Below are positions 7,734 to 16,300 of a stretch of DNA of 25,017 bases, piece by piece. This stretch comes from Alphaproteobacteria bacterium. GTDB lineage: Bacteria; Pseudomonadota; Alphaproteobacteria; Rhizobiales; Beijerinckiaceae. A model generated the notes under the pieces. That model had not been told where the DNA came from. It was given only the letters and a program-made list of their open reading frames with translations, and searched no databases. The stretch covers positions 1 to 25,017 of the forward strand of contig RFXE01000004.1 in the NCBI GenBank assembly GCA_009921785.1, written 5' to 3'. The stretch's first letter is position 1. Each line of letters opens with the position of its first letter. Position numbers and translations under genes: made by a program.

Positions 7734-8736
7734 AGAGATCGGCAACGCGGCGGCCCGTTTCTCGTCTGAGCGCCATGATTCCTGTATCGCGATGACGGCT
7801 AGGATGAACGCGATTAGTCAAAAGAGTCCACGCGTAACCGCGATCGTGATCAATCCAAAGTCCCGTGCCGGTAAATCCAAGATGCCCGATGGTCTGTGGT
7901 GAATGACCTTCACCACCATGCCATCCGTCATGATTGATTTCCCAGCCCAATGTACGGCTGTTGAATTGCGGTGTCATCATCTCTGCCATAAGTGATGATG
8001 ACAGTCCTACGCCATTTAATAGTCGAAGGGCATGATCGAGAACGCCATCAATGGTGCCAAACAAACCCGCGTGACCCGCGGCACCGCCAAGGGCAAAGGC
8101 ATTTTCATCATGCACCTCTCCGCGCATGACGCGACCTCTCCAGGTGCAAGATTCAGTCGCAACAGACTGGGCAATTGGCGGTATGAAACTTAATCCCGTT
8201 GGTAGCTTTTGATCATTTAAAGCAACGCCAGTTACACGCTCAATCAAAAGGCCGAGAAGGATGAAATTGATATCAGAATAAACTGCCGCGCCTTTAGGCC
8301 AATCGCGTTGAAGAACATAAGCGCGGAGCGTTTCAGCATCCTGACCCAAAGTGTATAGAGGCTCAACGGCTGGAAGAGGGGTTTCATGAGCGAGTAGCTT
8401 TCGGACCGTTAAATGCCTTTCCACTGCATTTAAATCATATTGGCGCAAATCTGGAAGATGATGAAAGAGCGGTACATCAAGTTCGATTTTGCCAGCATCA
8501 ACCAATTCAAGACAGCGTTGTGTTGTAAAAATAACTTTGGTAAGCGAAGCGAGATCAAACCACATCGACGACGTTAGTTTGATTTTTTCAGGCTCAATTT
8601 GAGCATGGCCTGCAACGCGAATTGCGCGTTCGCCGTCGCGCGTGATGATACCGAGGGCGGCGCCTGGTATCGCGTGCGCTTCAATATTTTGGCGCGCATT
8701 TGAAAATATTTCATCGATTTTTTGATCGAGTTTCAT
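7720..8736 (-). CDS. Beta-lactamase-fold serine hydrolase (AmiE/YbbE-like)
   Basis: 338 residues of class C beta-lactamase/esterase fold. The nucleophile motif SLTK (Ser64-Lys67), YSD (Tyr153-Asp155) and HLGFTGTG near 285-292 in the KTG position are present, together with GHAGLFG. These resemble the YbbE/AmiE group, in which a Bacillus member is an N-acetylmuramoyl-L-alanine amidase. No signal peptide or hydrophobic N-terminus is seen, so it probably acts in the cytoplasm. It starts 13 bases after anmK ends, so an operon is likely and a role in murein recycling (processing anhydroMurNAc-peptides) is inferred. The exact substrate is unproven. Confidence 0.88.
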   Translation of the reverse strand: MKLDQKIDEIFSNARQNIEAHAIPGAALGIITRDGERAIRVAGHAQIEPEKIKLTSSMWFDLASLTKVIFTTQRCLELVDAGKIELDVPLFHHLPDLRQYDLNAVERHLTVRKLLAHETPLPAVEPLYTLGQDAETLRAYVLQRDWPKGAAVYSDINFILLGLLIERVTGVALNDQKLPTGLSFIPPIAQSVATESCTWRGRVMRGEVHDENAFALGGAAGHAGLFGTIDGVLDHALRLLNGVGLSSSLMAEMMTPQFNSRTLGWEINHDGWHGGEGHSPQTIGHLGFTGTGLWIDHDRGYAWTLLTNRVHPSRHRDTGIMALRRETGRRVADLFKAQ

Positions 8737-8749
8737 ATCAAAACTTTAC

Positions 8750-9826
8750 TCATGGATAATCAATTCGTCCACCGCTCATCGGTTTCGGAACGCCTGTCGT
8801 CATAGGGAGACTGAGAACCAAGCCCTTTACAGCGCGAACGGCAAGCCAAGCAAAGCATTCAGCTTCAAGCATATCGCCATTCCATCCGAGTGCTTCAACA
8901 GATTTTACTGGAACACCCAAGTTATTCTGTAAACATTCCATTAGGAACTGATTATGACGGCCGCCTCCACAAATGAACCAACGTTGTGGAGTCTGGGGTA
9001 AATGATCACGAGCGTGGACAATGGATTTTACGGTGAAATCCAAAAGCGAGGCAGCACCGTCGCTATCCGATAGAGAATTTAGATCTGATGATATGTCGTG
9101 AAAATGATTTCGATCGAGTGATTTAGGCGGCGCTTTTTTGAAATAGGAATGAGCAAGCCAATTCTGAAGGCGCTCTTCATTACTTTTTCCGCTCCTCGCT
9201 AATAACCCATCACGATCGAAAGCAACTCCTACCCGCTTCCGCATAAAATCATCGATTAAAGCGGACCCCGGCCCTGTATCAAAAGCGATGACATTATCAG
9301 CATCGCAATAAGTGATATTGGATACACCGCCAATATTTAGAATAGCGGTAGGTTCTTTGACGTCACCCAATTTTGCGCGATGATAAAGTGGTGCGAGAGG
9401 AGCGCCCTGCCCGCCCGCCAAGACATCAGCCGTTCTGAAATCACTCGCCACCGGAATATTCAAGCGATGTGCAGCGCGTTGCCCATCGAAAATTTGAATC
9501 GTGATTCGGCGCTCAGGTGCGTGAAAAATTGTTTGTCCGTGAAAGCCAACGAGATCAACTTCTTCCGAGGAAATAAGATTTTGCTTCATCATATGTTCGA
9601 CTGCAAAAACATGCGCGTCCGTAACCGCTTCAACCAAAGCCTCGGGCGGCGGAGTGGATGCAAGCGAAGGAGTCGATAATCGATCCAAAAGTATTTTGCG
9701 AAGTGCTGGCTCATAGTCACCGGAACCGAAGGCTTGGCATTTAATGAGACTGTCTCCGTCCGTCTCGATCAGTGCCACATCGATACCGTCCATCGACGTG
9801 CCGCTCATAACGCCTATAGCGCGCAT
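8750..9826 (-). CDS. anmK: Anhydro-N-acetylmuramic acid kinase
   Basis: 358 residues from the ATG at 9826, which gives MRAIGVMSGTSMDGIDVALI; an in-frame TTG at 9865 would add 13 unconserved residues. AnmK hydrolyses the 1,6-anhydro ring and phosphorylates anhydroMurNAc to MurNAc-6-phosphate in peptidoglycan recycling. Landmarks: GVMSGTSMDGID (nucleotide loop), GFHGQTIFH, SDFRTADVLAGGQGAPLAP, LNIGGVSNIT, DTGPGSALIDDF and ICGGGRHN. It is the first gene of a two-gene minus-strand unit with a serine hydrolase and is divergent from a lipoprotein gene. GC drops from 36/60 (9781-9840) to 23/60 (9061-9120). Confidence 0.95.
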   Translation of the reverse strand: MRAIGVMSGTSMDGIDVALIETDGDSLIKCQAFGSGDYEPALRKILLDRLSTPSLASTPPPEALVEAVTDAHVFAVEHMMKQNLISSEEVDLVGFHGQTIFHAPERRITIQIFDGQRAAHRLNIPVASDFRTADVLAGGQGAPLAPLYHRAKLGDVKEPTAILNIGGVSNITYCDADNVIAFDTGPGSALIDDFMRKRVGVAFDRDGLLARSGKSNEERLQNWLAHSYFKKAPPKSLDRNHFHDISSDLNSLSDSDGAASLLDFTVKSIVHARDHLPQTPQRWFICGGGRHNQFLMECLQNNLGVPVKSVEALGWNGDMLEAECFAWLAVRAVKGLVLSLPMTTGVPKPMSGGRIDYP

Positions 9827-9898
9827 GATTGGTCGGGACGATAGGAATTGAACTTGACGCGACAAAGAGAGAACCCATTCAGCTCATATTCAGGCGTT

Positions 9899-9913
9899 AA
9901 CCGTATCACGGTT
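9899..9913. promoter_or_regulatory. Small dyad in the anmK/lipoprotein divergent region
   Basis: AACCGT-ATC-ACGGTT is a perfect 6-bp inverted repeat in the 149-base region between the anmK start (9826) and the lipoprotein start (9976). It could be an operator for either gene. It is short enough to be chance. Confidence 0.25.
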
Positions 9914-9975
9914 CAAGTGAAAATATGATTACCAGATATCTTGGTCGTGGATGCTGGATGTATATGAGGACCTCA

Positions 9976-10365
9976 ATGCCGACAATTAAGCGCCATCGTC
10001 GAATAGCAGTAGCCGCTCTCGGTCTTCTCGTCGGTCTTTCCGCCCTTGGCGGTTGCCAGCGCTATGAGTGGACTCATCCGACGCGGTCGCTGACTGATTT
10101 CGGGCGCGATAAGCTCTCCTGCGAGAGAGAGGCCTCGCGCCACTATCCCGTCTATCCGGTGACGACCGTTGAAGGTGGCGGCTATATCTATGGATCGTCG
10201 CGTTTTTGTAACCGCCATCGCCATGGATTCGGTTCATGCTTCTATGATGAGCCGATCTATGTGCCGCCAACCTATTCGACCCGCGATATCAATGAAGCGC
10301 CTCGAAATCAGATGGTCGAAAGCTGCCTTTTCTCCAAAGGCTACCAGCTCGTTCCGGCCAAATAA
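9976..10365 (+). CDS. Small putative lipoprotein of unknown function
   Basis: 129 residues from the ATG at 9976, which is preceded by GAGGA six bases upstream; the upstream frame from 9925 lacks such a site. A basic N-terminus (MPTIKRHRR) and hydrophobic stretch end in a lipobox LSALGGC, so the protein should be lipid-anchored at Cys27 or nearby. The mature part is Tyr-, Arg- and Pro-rich with several cysteines (CEREAS, CNRHRH, CFYDEP, ESCLFSKGY), the last resembling the C-terminal pattern of many small alphaproteobacterial lipoproteins. No function is recognised. Confidence 0.8.
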   Translation: MPTIKRHRRIAVAALGLLVGLSALGGCQRYEWTHPTRSLTDFGRDKLSCEREASRHYPVYPVTTVEGGGYIYGSSRFCNRHRHGFGSCFYDEPIYVPPTYSTRDINEAPRNQMVESCLFSKGYQLVPAK

Positions 10366-10425
10366 TTCAGTCCGCCAATTTGATCCCCATCAATGAAAGT
10401 ATGAAAAGTGCGCTGTATAAATAAT

Positions 10426-10502
10426 CATGGTTGATGTTCAGCCATGGGCAAATATACGCAGGTGCTCACTTTTGACTCGGGGGAGCGGAGCTGGGCACCT
10501 GC
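10426..10502 (+). ncRNA. Candidate structured RNA with two consecutive stem-loops
   Basis: The 197 bases between the lipoprotein stop and the convergent FixK-like gene hold no gene. Two hairpins follow one another: 10426-10434 with 10438-10446 (9 bp, one G-U, 3-base loop) and 10458-10468 with 10492-10502 (11 bp, one G-U, 23-base GC-rich loop). A TATAAATAAT stretch (10416-10425) lies immediately upstream and could be a -10, with ATGAAA (10393-10398) as a weak -35 seventeen bases further up. No T tract follows. I do not recognise a known RNA family, and it could simply be a 3' UTR structure of the lipoprotein mRNA. Confidence 0.35.
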
Positions 10503-10514
10503 ACCACCCCAACA

Positions 10515-10547
10515 GTTGTGTAACGGTTGTATAGCGGTTGATTATGT
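10515..10547. repeat. Three imperfect 11-bp tandem units
   Basis: GTTGTGTAACG, GTTGTATAGCG and GTTGATTATGT follow head to tail; the first two agree at 9 of 11 positions and the third is weaker. The spacing equals about one helical turn. It lies just past the 3' end of the FixK-like gene. It may be a protein-binding array or chance. Confidence 0.3.
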
Positions 10548-10562
10548 TTGAGTGCCAGTCAA

Positions 10563-11207
10563 TCAAGTCCAATAAGTACCTGTGAGTGGGCCTAGACGAT
10601 CAAGCGCCACGCGCATAGGGCCGTCATGCCGTTCATAGGAAATCACACCAAGGCGCTTTAGTCGTGAGAATGCACGGCTCACGGTCTCAAGCGTTAACCC
10701 CAGATAATCAGCAATTTCTGACCGTGTCATCGGCACAATGACAAGTGCTTGGGGCGGCGGGCCATTTTCATTTTCGTGCGTGCTGTGTGCAAGATTGAGA
10801 ATATAAGTTGATACACGTTCCGTTGCGGTTTTTCGTCCAAGCAAGACGGCGTGATCATGAAGCGCGCAGATTTGTATTTCCAACCGATGTACGATGTAAT
10901 TATCAAAACTCGGCATTCTCTCAAGAATTGAGCGTTCGAAAATTGAAATGCGCGTATCCGTAAGAGACTCGGCAACACTATCATGTCGTTCATGCGGTGT
11001 GACACCAAAGATCGATCCCGGACCAAGGAGCTCGAAAATCTGACGCCGCCCATCGGGCAACAGTTTTGAGAGCATCACATGACCTGATTGGATTCGATAC
11101 ACGGCACGGGCCGGATCGCCTTCATCGATGATAACGGTTCGTGGCGGGACCTCCATAGGACGCCCGGCCACTTTCCCATCGATGTGAGTGGATGTGTTTA
11201 ATTCCAT
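10563..11207 (-). CDS. CRP/FNR-family regulator, FixK-like
   Basis: 214 residues. The N-terminal cyclic-nucleotide-binding-like barrel (about 20-100, with GHVMLSKLLPDGRRQIF) is followed by a dimerisation helix and a winged helix with MTRSEIADYLGLTLETVSRA at 160-179. The recognition helix keeps Glu174, Ser177 and Arg178, the E..SR pattern of FNR/FixK proteins that read TTGA half-sites. The N-terminal cysteine cluster of FNR is absent; only Cys114 is present, so it should not carry an FNR-type iron-sulfur cluster. GGAG seven bases upstream supports the start. It lies 39 bases after a FixJ-like gene on the same strand. No clear TTGAT-N4-ATCAA box was found nearby. Confidence 0.9.
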   Translation of the reverse strand: MELNTSTHIDGKVAGRPMEVPPRTVIIDEGDPARAVYRIQSGHVMLSKLLPDGRRQIFELLGPGSIFGVTPHERHDSVAESLTDTRISIFERSILERMPSFDNYIVHRLEIQICALHDHAVLLGRKTATERVSTYILNLAHSTHENENGPPPQALVIVPMTRSEIADYLGLTLETVSRAFSRLKRLGVISYERHDGPMRVALDRLGPLTGTYWT

Positions 11208-11246
11208 AACGCTACTCCAACCAAGCTTAAATGAATCAGAGAAACA

Positions 11247-11861
11247 TCAAAGGCTGGCTGAATACACAATCCGTACAAGATCGGCCGTATTCCGCGCACC
11301 AATTTTTTCCATGATGCGCGCGCGGTGAACTTCTACCGTTCGAGGGCTGATCCCTAATTGCCGACCGGCTTCTTTATTTGAGGCGCCGAGAGCAATTTTT
11401 TTCAAAACATCGCGCTCGCGGGGCGTTAAACGATCGCCACCGCGAAAATTTGTGAGATCGACTTTAGCGCTTGGCTCGCCTTGATGGTCATCAATAACCT
11501 GCTTGATGCGTCCAACAACAGAGTCAGCAGCACAAGGCTTTGAGACAAAATCACAAGCGCCTTTTTTCATGGCACTTACTGCCAATTCAACATTGGGGTC
11601 ATCAGCCATTGTTACAATCGGTGTGGCCACACGCGACCCAAGATCACCTAAAAGATCGGAATGGCTATTTCCTTTGACGTTCAAATCAATAAGCAGGCAA
11701 TCCGGAGCGCGTGATCTCATCGCGGCAAGAAGCGAAGGCCCATCCGAAAACGAGGTGACACGATATCCGGCGGTTTCAAGGCCTGACGCTACCGCACTTC
11801 TGAATGCTAAATCATTATCCGCAATATAAACTTCCTGACCCGATACACTTACTTGTCCCAT
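11247..11861 (-). CDS. FixJ-family response regulator with divergent receiver
   Basis: 204 residues: receiver domain (about 10-125) and a LuxR-type helix-turn-helix (LTPRERDVLKKIALG, then ISPRTVEVHRARIMEKIGA). Key receiver residues are Asp15/Asp17, Asp59 as the expected phosphoacceptor, Thr84 and Lys108. The segment after Asp59 (LNVKGNSHSD) lacks the usual MPGMDG, so the phosphorylation loop is atypical. AGGAG seven bases before the ATG supports the start. It sits upstream of the FixK-like gene, as fixJ does with fixK elsewhere, but no FixL is in the window. The nearest kinase is the hybrid sensor at 13398, which has its own receiver. Confidence 0.9.
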   Translation of the reverse strand: MGQVSVSGQEVYIADNDLAFRSAVASGLETAGYRVTSFSDGPSLLAAMRSRAPDCLLIDLNVKGNSHSDLLGDLGSRVATPIVTMADDPNVELAVSAMKKGACDFVSKPCAADSVVGRIKQVIDDHQGEPSAKVDLTNFRGGDRLTPRERDVLKKIALGASNKEAGRQLGISPRTVEVHRARIMEKIGARNTADLVRIVYSASL

Positions 11862-11892
11862 CGCTTTACTCCTGACAAAGCAGGGCCGTGGC

Positions 11893-11911
11893 CTACCCCG
11901 GCTTTGGGTAG
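11893..11911. promoter_or_regulatory. Inverted repeat upstream of the FixJ-like gene
   Basis: CTACCC-N7-GGGTAG is a perfect 6-bp dyad starting 32 bases upstream of the FixJ-like start, within the 200-base gene-free stretch between it and the aminotransferase. It could be an operator or a 5' UTR hairpin. A related dyad (CCTAC-N9-GTAGG) occurs at 20400-20418, but the spacing differs. Confidence 0.3.
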
Positions 11912-12061
11912 ACTCTTGGCTTTGCTTAAATTTCCAGAACCAACTCTATGCCGTTAGGGAATGTCCCCTTGGCAACTCATGGAGATAAAACGCCGGTCAC
12001 GCGAATTGGTTGCGTAGTTAGCCCTTCAGACGTCTCACGGAGGGTCGGGTCCGCACTCTTA

Positions 12062-13258
12062 CTAGGGCTTGAGGGCGGTGGTTAGTCTTTCTACGGCAAG
12101 CTTTAGATCATCGGCTTTCCTCAAAAAGCAAAGCCGCAGCCACGGATCTTGGCTTTTCGTAAAGGCAGTGCCTGGTGCGAGACCAACATTGGCTTGATCA
12201 ATGAGGGATTTTGCAAGAGCCATTGAATCGCTCGCGCCCTCAACGCGGAAATATAGATAGAAGGCACCTTCAGGAACCATAAAATAGAGATTTGAAAGGC
12301 CTCCAAACGCCTTACAGACGATCTCACGACCCTCATGCGCGCGGGCGATTTGATGATCGATGAAATTTTTACCATGATCGATGGCCGCAATAGCACCACG
12401 CTGCAAGAAGGTGGGAACGCCGGACGACGAATATTGAATGAGATTTTCGGCCGTTTGAGCAAGCGCGGGCGGACATTCAAGCCAGCCGATACGCCAGCCT
12501 GTCATCGCCCAGTTTTTTGAAAATGTCTGCACGAACAAGATGCGATCATCATCATCCATGACATCATGGAATGAAGGCGCACGCTTGGCGCCACCGAAAA
12601 CAAACTGATTGTAGATCTCATCGGCGATGATCCACAAACCGTGACGGCGTGCGAGTGCCAAGACATCTTTCAGCTCTTGCAAGGTCGCAGTCCACCCTGT
12701 CGGGTTAGATGGCGAATTGATCACGATGGCGCGCGTTTGGGGCGTGACCGCATCGGCAAGCCGATCAAGATCAAGGAACCACCGCCCTTTTTGATTCTCT
12801 CCGGTGAGACCCATAGGGACATCAACCGGCACCGCGCCAATCGCCAACGCTGCGCCATTAAAGTTGGGCCACGCGGGAGAGGGAACAAGAACCTCATCGC
12901 CTTTTGACAGGGCTATCCGCATCGCAATCTGCATCGCATGCATGCCGCCGATGGTGCAGAGGAAGCGATCCGGTGAAAAGGGCATCTCATAAACAGAGGT
13001 CATGTAGCGGGCGATCGCCTCGCGATAGGCCGGAATTCCCCGATTAGGCGTATAAAAGGTCTCGCCCGCCGCAAGGGACCGTGTTGAGGCCTCACTAATA
13101 AAGGACGGTGTCGACATATCCCCTTCACCGGCCCAAAGCGGAATAAGGCCGGGGCGGCCCCATCCATAGGTAACGGCTTCAAGAATGCCGCTTCCCGGGA
13201 CGCCGGCGGCCTCTGGGGAAATTGAAGAAATCAGATCCGAATTTCGTAACATCATCAC
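12062..13258 (-). CDS. Pyridoxal-phosphate aminotransferase, class I/II
   Basis: 398 residues of fold-type I aminotransferase, AspC/AatA-like subgroup. PLP contacts visible: NSPSNPTGW (Asn), ADEIYNQFVF (Asp and Tyr), the Schiff-base lysine in TFSKNWAMTGWRIGW, and the C-terminal substrate-binding Arg in DPWLRLCF. It should transfer amino groups between an amino acid and 2-oxoglutarate; the amino-acid substrate cannot be read from sequence. GAGG six bases upstream of the first ATG supports the start. It is divergent from the hybrid kinase (139 bases between starts) and upstream of the FixJ-like gene, separated by 200 bases. Confidence 0.93.
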   Translation of the reverse strand: MMMLRNSDLISSISPEAAGVPGSGILEAVTYGWGRPGLIPLWAGEGDMSTPSFISEASTRSLAAGETFYTPNRGIPAYREAIARYMTSVYEMPFSPDRFLCTIGGMHAMQIAMRIALSKGDEVLVPSPAWPNFNGAALAIGAVPVDVPMGLTGENQKGRWFLDLDRLADAVTPQTRAIVINSPSNPTGWTATLQELKDVLALARRHGLWIIADEIYNQFVFGGAKRAPSFHDVMDDDDRILFVQTFSKNWAMTGWRIGWLECPPALAQTAENLIQYSSSGVPTFLQRGAIAAIDHGKNFIDHQIARAHEGREIVCKAFGGLSNLYFMVPEGAFYLYFRVEGASDSMALAKSLIDQANVGLAPGTAFTKSQDPWLRLCFLRKADDLKLAVERLTTALKP

Positions 13259-13397
13259 GCGCCTCGCGGGAGCCCACTCTCAATATCTCTATGTTTCATA
13301 AAGTGGGGCTGCTTGCCAGAGCGGTTTCGACCTGAAATTGTCTGCACGCAGCCCCGATCATACGGGGCGCGACAGAGCGGGACGAGGGCTTAAGCGG

Positions 13398-16300
13398 ATG
13401 ATTGCGGGCTGGGTCATCATTTTGGTGGCGCTGATCTATTTATCAGCCCTATTTACGATTGCCCATTTTGGCGATTTGTATGGCGAGCGCCTGCTTAACA
13501 CTCGCTTTCGGTCATCTATTTATGCGCTGACATTGGCGGTTTATTGCACCTCTTGGACATTTTTCGGCTCCGTTGGTCTCGCTTCGCTCACAGGCCTTGA
13601 TTTCTTAGGGATCTATCTCGGACCCATTCTTGTGATTGGTTTCGGCCATGGGTTCGTACGCCGGGTTGTACAGCTCACAAAGTCTCAAAATATTCTCTCA
13701 GTCTCAGACTTTGTTGCGGCACGTTATGGTAAAAGCTCGCGGGTGGCAGCTCTTGTCGCCTTCATCGCTGTAATTGGATCAATCCCCTATATCGCTCTGC
13801 AATTGAAAGCGATCACCGTCTCCCTCAAAACATTGCTTGATGCAGTCCCCGGCAGTGTCGCAGGCGTATCAACGCCAACATCCGGTGCTCTTGCTCTAGC
13901 TGTTGCGATTGTTTTAGCAGGCTTCACCGTAACATTCGGCACACGGCATATCGACTCTCGCGAACATCATACGGGCTTAACGATCGCTGTTGCTTTTGAA
14001 TCCGCTATCAAACTCGTGGCATTTCTAACTGTTGGTATTTTTGTTGTTTGGGGCATGTTCGATGGAATTAGACCCCTAATAACGCTTATCCAGTCACGTC
14101 CCGATATCACGCCCCTTATGGATCGCAGCAGCGGTTTTACAACTGTGCTCGCGATGACGCTCCTATCGTTATTAATCATACTTCTGCTGCCGCGCCAATT
14201 TCATATGACAATGGTCGAGAATCGTGACGAGCTCGACACCAAGCGCGCCGCATGGATGTTTCCAGCCTATCTCGTTTTAATCAATCTCTTTGTGATCCCG
14301 ATTGCTCTGGGATCTAATCTTATCTTTCCGCCCGGTATGATTGATCGCGATATGGCAATTCTCGAATTGCCCCTCAAAGCTGGGAATGGATTCACTGCTT
14401 TGATTGTATTTCTCGGAGGACTATCAGCTGCCACAGCAATGGTGATTGTTGAGTGCGTTGCGCTGGGAACAATGATCTCAAACGATCTTGTAATGCCCCT
14501 TTTACCGACCGGACGTCGACTTTTTCGTGATCGCGCTGGAGATCTTGGCAGCCAAATACTCTGGATCAGGAGAATTGGAATTGTTGTTATTCTGTTTCTC
14601 GGCTTCGTGTATTTTCGATCAACTAGCGATGCGGCGTTAGCATCGATCGGCCTTGTTTCATTCGCTGCCATCGCCCAAATCGCGCCTTCATTTTTTGGAG
14701 GACTCTTCTGGCGAAGAGGTACGGCGCTCGGCGCGACAGCGGGTTTGATTTCTGGACTTCTTGTTTGGATTTATACGCTTGTATTACCCAATCTCGCCAA
14801 TCCGGGATTGTTCGGAATAGATGATCTCTTACGTTATGGGCCGCTGGGTATAATCGCATTAAAGCCTACATCACTTTTCGGCGCTGAATTATCTCCGATT
14901 GCCAATGGCGCCTTTTTCAGTCTTTTGGTTAATCTATTATTTTATGTCATATTTTCATATTTGAGATCTCCGAGCCAAATCGAGACACTCCAGGCTGATC
15001 TCTTTGTTAGTCCAAAAAATCCGCTCAAAAATTTCAATTTTCGACTATGGCGAACATCGATTACCATCGGTGACTTAAAGAAGGTTGTCGCACGCTATCT
15101 TGGATTTGAAAGAACGAACACAGCGTTCTCGACCTATCCGGGAAATATCGGAAATGACAATCAACCAGCAACAATTGAGGTTATTCGCTTCGCTGAATTT
15201 CAGCTTGCATCCGCTATCGGCGCCGCTTCCTCGCGGCGTATCTTGTCCATGCTTCTTTCAAAAGGTAATGTAACGCGATCCGATGCCTTACAATTACTTG
15301 ATGAAGCCTCCGCTGCGCTTCAGCAAAATAGGGAATTGCTTCAACACGCGTTGGATCACGCACGGCAAGGCGTAACCGTTTTTGACTCAAATCAAAATCT
15401 CCTATGTTGGAATCGTGCATTTCAAACTTTGTTCGATTTGCCCGATGATATTGTTCATGTCGGCACTACACTCGAAGAGATTATTAAATTTAATACTGCG
15501 CGGAATTTTTACGGGCCGGACCAGAGCGATTTTTATTTTAGACGGCGGTTTGAAAGTTTTATCCGGGATACTCACCCCGTTCGCATTCAGACCTATCCTC
15601 ATGATCGTTGGCTCGAAATGCGTTCGGAACATTTGCCTGATGGCGGAATCGTTACGACCTATACCGACATTACTGAAACGGTGAAAGCGGAAGAGGATCT
15701 CTCATCAGCCAACCAACTCCTTGAAAGTCGCGTGAGAGAGCGTACCGAGGAATTGTTACGCCTTAATCGTGAACTCTCCAATGCGAAGGCTGAAGCCGAT
15801 GACGCCAATCTTTCGAAGACGCGGTTTTTGGCGGCGGCAAGTCACGATATTCTTCAGCCTTTGAACGCAGCGCGTCTTTACTCATCTGCACTCTTAGAGA
15901 AAAGCAACTCCCAATCCGATGGACAACTTGTTCAAAATGTAGCGACTTCGCTTGAAGCGGTGGAGGAAATTTTAACGACGCTTCTCGATATCTCGCGACT
16001 TGATGCCGGTGCGCAGAAGCCTGAGTTATCGGATATCTTTATCGATGAACTTTTTACACAATTGCGTATCGAACTTGAACCAAGTGCTAAGGAAAAGGGA
16101 ATACGACTGGATTTTATAAAGTCGAGTCTTGCGGTGCGTTCAGACCGTCGACTTCTAAGACGTATGTTACAAAATCTTATATCCAACGCGATTAAATATA
16201 CACCACAGGGCCGCGTTCTTGTTGGCTGCCGTCGGAGTCGGGATAAAATTATCGTCAGTGTCATTGATACGGGACTCGGAATTCCGGCTGAACAAAAGAA

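Noticed and set aside
10690..11246. FixK/FNR-type boxes (TTGAT-N4-ATCAA) around the FixJ/FixK-like genes
   Set aside because: Only single half-sites seen; no spaced palindrome.
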